Source of the DNA: Nymphaea colorata
Taxonomy: Eukaryota; Streptophyta; Magnoliopsida; Nymphaeales; Nymphaeaceae
Length of the DNA stretch: 64,000 nucleotides
NCBI RefSeq assembly: GCF_008831285.2
Contig: NC_045143.1
Coordinates: forward strand, 25,009,662 to 25,073,661
Direction of reading: 5' to 3'
Below the pieces are notes generated by a model, which did no database searches, was not told where the DNA came from, and worked only from the letters and a program-made list of their open reading frames with translations. Within the stretch, counting starts at the first letter, position 1; each line of letters opens with the position of its first letter. A program made the translations under genes and the position numbers. This document shows, one piece after another, positions 59,385-64,000 of the stretch.

Positions 59385-59441
59385 ATCTTCCTGCGTGAGT
59401 GCTGTTTTCGGGTTACAGATATTGGTGCTACATTTCTATCA
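58980..59441 (+). repeat. E 3' LTR
   Basis: 462 bp, differing from the 5' LTR at very few visible positions and in the CT-run length. Confidence 0.95.
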
Positions 59442-59446
59442 AGCCT

Positions 59447-60819
59447 GAGAAGCAGTTACTCGACTCAACAAAGTTTCATGCTCTTAAACCCCAGCAACTT
59501 GGATGCCAATTGCCAAATTTATATGGAGAGTCAACTTTAGCACCAGATAGTGTCTCAAAGTCCATGAACATAGACCCATACAAGAAAGAAGTGATTGTTT
59601 CACTCTGAGGAACCAGACTTTGCAAACCTTCTCTCACTCAGTGCAAAGTGAAGAAAGCCAGAGCATAAGATATGTGTCCTTGAATCTTTCTCAACCCACT
59701 TCGATTCTAGCATTGGAAAAAAAATGAAAAGAAAAAAGAAAATGAAGTTTTTCCTGTACATTTTTCACTTGGAGAGGAACATTTATATTCCCTTTCTGAA
59801 GACTTTGACATAACAAAAAGCAAGGAACTATGTCAAACAGACCTATAAAGGACATAAAAAATTAAAACAACTGTGATAGATGCAACTAACAAAGTAGCCA
59901 ACCAAGCTTTGATGAAATTCAAATCACTAACTCAAAGTAGCAAGTAACAGGCTATCCACTCTTGAAAGAATGGTTCAACTAACAATCAAGTATCCAGATA
60001 TCCAGTAGAGCTACAGATAGTCAAAGCTTACAAACAAATTTTTTAAGGCATCATTGATGCATTTCAATAGCCATTTAGAGGTGTTAATAACCGAGGGAAG
60101 AATCAGAGTCAAATTTTAAGCAATTCTCTATTTCCATGCAGTGGAGGCAATCACATACAAGAAACATGGTGACTACTGACTATGAGTTACTTCCAAAAGC
60201 TTAGCACATTGGTTACGACAGGATCATGGGAATTTTGTGTTCCTAGTGTATTGAATTCGACCAAGTTTTCACTGATTTGAGCAGCTTCAAGTAATGGAAT
60301 TTCGACATGCTTTAGTACTGAACTGTTTACATTCCCATCAACATGATAAATTTTTAGGCGGACAAATAGTAAACACAGAATACTTCCAATTCACACCTTG
60401 TTGCTTCCAGAACCCGTCAAGCATGCAACTCGGATATGTTAAGAGAAAGAGGTAGCAGACAACTCATCATTCACATAAGCAAATTGCAGGTATACCAAGT
60501 TTGGACCGACTTTTTTGTAAACTGAGAATGTTACAGACATAAATCAAGTAACTAGAAAGAGGATAACACTCACTCACCCATCTCCATCAAACCTGCACAA
60601 CACCCACAAAAAAAAGAATTTAGGATGAAATCACCAATCTGAAAAGCAAGAGCTCACAAGGAAATTTTGACAAGGTATGGTAAACAAAGAAGCTTGCCAT
60701 TAGAAATAACATTTGGCCAGTAAGAAAATATGTTAACCGGCTGCTCTATGAAACCCCATCAGGAAAAAGGAGATAATCAACATAACATTGGTGGTGTCCA
60801 ATGAGGAGAAGAGTAGTAC
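59447..60819 (-). other. CCD1 intron 2, right piece
   Basis: Starts with the donor GTACTACTC at 60819. A plus-strand ORF at about 59447-59608 (KQLLDSTKFHALKPQQLG...) is of no recognised family and is probably chance. Confidence 0.65.
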
Positions 60820-60890
60820 CAATGGTAATAGGCCAAAGGTGCAAATTTCGCATTTGGACCAACTCTAACAAATTCACCGTTCAAGCAATC
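60820..60890 (-). pseudogene. CCD1: CCD1 exon 2 ([12 protein letters not shown])
   Basis: Acceptor GACAG precedes 60890; donor CATTG|GTACT follows 60820. It encodes [20 protein letters not shown] and YYHW, matching the family [23 protein letters not shown]. The five residues FDGDG that should come next, directly before M(V/I)HG of exon 3, are not encoded on either side although the exon phases still fit. Confidence 0.92.
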
Positions 60891-61591
60891 CTGTCAAGGA
60901 CAAACTAGTCTTATTTATCATGATAAAAATATTGATCAAAGCATTTTGCTAAATGCATCTCTTACAATCGGTGAGGCAAGCCCGCTCAGTTTAACATAAT
61001 GAAATTACTAATGGTCTGTTTTATAGACGCTAAAAAAGCAAATGAGAAGCCCCGCTTTTGTATCGTATCAATTTAAAGTAAATTAAGTTGTACGCAAAAA
61101 TCAAGTGTCTGACATAGTTTTGCGGATATCCAAGTGCCCATTAACTAAAAGAGTTTGAAAACTGTCTTCGCAAAAACCAAGTGTCTGACATAGTTTTGCG
61201 GATATCCAAGTGCCCATGAACTAAAAGAGTTTTAAAACTGTCTTCATCTAGCTATAAGTTCCATAAAGTCGACCTAGTTCTTTTGAATCTTAATATGTTA
61301 GAGCAAACATCAGCCAAAAATGCTTGTGCAAGACGCGGTAGGAAGCCAACAACTATAATCGGGGTTACACTGTAAACCTATCCCAAAAACAACGTGCCTT
61401 ACGGCAATTCTGCACGACTGAAGTAACAATTTACACGTGACAAGTAAAATCAGCATCGCAAAACCAACAGAATGGCCAACAGAAAAAGAAAAATACAAGC
61501 CCGACCAATCTCGCTAGGAACACCTGCCCGTAAAAGAATTCTCCAAGTCAAGATTTAAACAAAAAAAGGAAGTAGGCGCAGCATCAGTTAC
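60891..61591 (-). other. CCD1 intron 1
   Basis: Donor GTAACT at 61591, acceptor at 60891-60892. It contains the 76 bp tandem duplication listed separately. No LSGNFAP-type exon is found. Confidence 0.7.
61093..61245. repeat. 76 bp tandem duplication
   Basis: Two nearly identical copies starting CGCAAAAA(T/C)CAAGTGTCTG, at 61093 and 61169. Confidence 0.9.
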
Positions 61592-61930
61592 CGTGGACAG
61601 TCTTTCCATTGCCGTCATATACTTGTCGGTGAGGAAGAACTGACGTTGCTGCTTGCTCTTGCTTGTGGCGATACGAACGTCGAGATCCTCCACGGCGTCC
61701 AACAGACAAGAAAGGAAGCCAGCCTTGAGCTTGGGCTCCACGACCACCACTCCGTCCCCCCTCTCCTTCTGCCTCTCTTCCTCTTCCCCATTATTTCTCT
61801 CTCTCTCTCTCGCTCGCTCCCTCTGGCTCCATGTATTTCCATCTCCCACTTTACCTCCGCATGGAATGAATTGACTGACTTGGACCGTGCATGGAGTGAG
61901 ATATTTAATCGAGTCGAGTTCAAGTTTCAT
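61592..61930 (-). pseudogene. CCD1: CCD1 exon 1, degraded
   Basis: The minus strand encodes GDGVVVVEPKLKAGFLSC and LLDAVEDLDV, very like CCD1 N-termini, and ends at donor ACG|GTAACT in phase 0 with exon 2. The likely native ATG (61789-61791, followed by GGG) is one base out of frame with this stretch; an in-frame ATG lies upstream at 61930 but before a GA-rich run. After DLDVRI the sequence departs from the family: the expected KPLHYLSGNFAPV...DETPP segment is replaced by about 27 unrelated residues. The link to CCD1 rests on the VVVVEP block and phase. Confidence 0.72.
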
Positions 61931-63684
<1,754 letters not shown>

Positions 63685-63746
63685 CAGCAGAAAGATTGTT
63701 TGAAAGAAACTGCTCGACCACATCTTCATTTTGAGCAACAATCAAG
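63685..63746 (-). CDS. RNA cytosine-C5 methyltransferase (NOP2/NSUN family), internal exon
   Basis: Acceptor AACAG precedes 63746; donor GCTG|GTAATA follows 63685. With the AG of the previous exon it encodes SLIVAQNEDVVEQFLSNN, the segment right after the catalytic TCS motif of NSUN-type rRNA/tRNA m5C methyltransferases. The frame is open. Which paralogue (an NSUN6-like or NOP2-like gene) cannot be decided from so little sequence. Confidence 0.75.
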
Positions 63747-63871
63747 CTGTTCCAAGGCAGCAGTCGTCAACTACTATAGGATTAAATTCCCCACAGGACT
63801 ATAACATGAAATTTGAAAAACAAAAATTGCATTGATGTCCCAACTCCCAAGTCCTAAATATAGATATTTAC
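63747..63871 (-). other. Intron of the methyltransferase gene
   Basis: Donor GTAAAT at 63871 and acceptor at 63747-63748. Confidence 0.7.
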
Positions 63872-63939
63872 CTGCATGTGTTATACACAAGTGACCCTCC
63901 GACTTTAAGCAATCTAAAACCATTAGTAAGAAGCTGTAA
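63872..63939 (-). CDS. RNA cytosine-C5 methyltransferase (NOP2/NSUN family), exon with the catalytic TC motif
   Basis: Acceptor GTGCAG precedes 63939; donor CAG|GTAAAT follows 63872. It encodes LQLLTNGFRLLKVGG and SLVYNTC, the conserved LLKVGGxLVYSTCS motif. The Cys of the TC pair is the catalytic nucleophile in this family; Asn replaces the more usual Ser before it. Upstream exons lie beyond the right edge. Confidence 0.78.
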
Positions 63940-64000
63940 CTGCACAGAGTTTTAAGAAAAATTATTCATGTAGCATTTAGATTAAATAGATCTGCAGAAA

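Larger units (their letters stand above)
53989..59441 (+). mobile_element. E: nearly intact copia retrotransposon
   Basis: LTRs of 460 and 462 bp and a perfect target duplication AGCCT (53984-53988 and 59442-59446). Primer site TGGTATCAGAGAG at 54449. All domains are present in order, and only two single-base frameshifts separate the coding into three parts. The gag style suggests the Ale/Retrofit group (inference). It lies in CCD1 intron 2, antisense to the gene. Confidence 0.95.
11574..61930 (-). pseudogene. CCD1: Carotenoid 9,10-cleavage dioxygenase 1 (CCD1) pseudogene, whole locus
   Basis: CCD1 is a cytosolic non-heme iron enzyme that cuts carotenoids and apocarotenoids at the 9,10 bonds to give ionones and related volatiles. 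Eight exon pieces in the correct order and phase are recognised, each with GT/AG borders. Three of the four iron-binding His contexts are present: AHPKVDP (39.5 kb), MMHDFAITE (39.3 kb) and PYGFHALFV (12.0 kb). The context NCFIFHNANAWEE, with the remaining His, is missing with its exons. The exons for the IGDLKGFFG to KPY region are also missing. Introns hold E, I, H and the F/K/G/E' pile, so the locus spans 50 kb. Missing exons, frameshifts and an insertion in an exon make this a dead gene. Confidence 0.9.

Noticed and set aside
59399-59608. Plus-strand ORF KQLLDSTKFHALKPQQLG... next to element E
   Set aside because: It starts inside the E LTR, lies in a CCD1 intron, and I recognise no family. 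It is probably a chance ORF.
61615-61923. Alternative frames over CCD1 exon 1, including the frame starting at ATG 61791
   Set aside because: Only the frame with VVVVEPK resembles CCD1 and ends in phase with exon 2; the others are Arg/Ser-rich shadows of a GA-rich leader.

Overview
This is a nuclear window from a flowering plant. It holds split genes with GT/AG introns, a plastid-targeted transporter, a plant carotenoid dioxygenase, and layers of Ty1/copia-type LTR retrotransposons primed by initiator tRNA-Met (TGGTATCAGAGCC-type primer sites). The species cannot be read from the sequence. All calls come from reading the bases; no search was run.

Host genes. (1) 1641-2756 minus is exon 1 of a chloroplast glutamate/malate translocator (DiT2 type); later exons are not seen before the window edge. 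(2) 11574-61930 minus is a carotenoid 9,10-cleavage dioxygenase 1 (CCD1) gene spread over about 50 kb and clearly dead. Eight exons can be recognised: 61592-61930, 60820-60890, 44828-44939, 39524-39634, 39252-39437, 13226-13325, 11948-12060 and 11574-11602. Two exon groups are missing, one exon is interrupted by a retrotransposon, and there are frameshifts. (3) 63685-63746 and 63872-63939 minus are two exons of an RNA cytosine-C5 methyltransferase (NOP2/NSUN family) that continues off the right edge.

Retrotransposon layers. Downstream of CCD1 lies C1, a full-length but broken copia element (5144-10074 minus, TSD TTTAA). Inside CCD1, from left to right: E' (13326-14694 minus), the 3' half of a copia element sitting in a CCD1 exon; G (14695-about 15088 minus), a 3' remnant of another copia; F (15089-39041 plus, TSD GTATT), a copia element split by an 18.2 kb block of giant-LTR 'K' elements; H (about 41088-43909 minus), the 5' half of a copia; I (45038-52818 minus, TSD TACAT), a copia carrying J (47857-50958, TSD AAGCT), a 3.1 kb solo LTR; and E (53989-59441 plus, TSD AGCCT), a nearly intact copia that is the close relative of E'.

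The K block (15981-34196). K has an LTR of about 3.8 kb, a short internal region of about 1.1 kb with one acidic ORF and a minisatellite, and no recognisable pol, so it looks like a LARD-type non-autonomous retrotransposon. Five LTR copies lie in alternating orientation (+, -, +, -, -). Two are fused U5-to-U5 with only 2 bp between them. A 1.4 kb fold-back element lies between the third and fourth. A further K fragment of about 330 bp lies in the integrase of the same host element F.

Inferred order. E' entered a CCD1 exon and G entered E'. A deletion then removed the 5' halves of E' and G together with the middle CCD1 exons. F landed next to the scar, and K entered F. H, I (later J) and E filled upstream CCD1 introns. 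Between these units lie introns, AT-rich intergenic DNA and long TA, CT and CA microsatellites.
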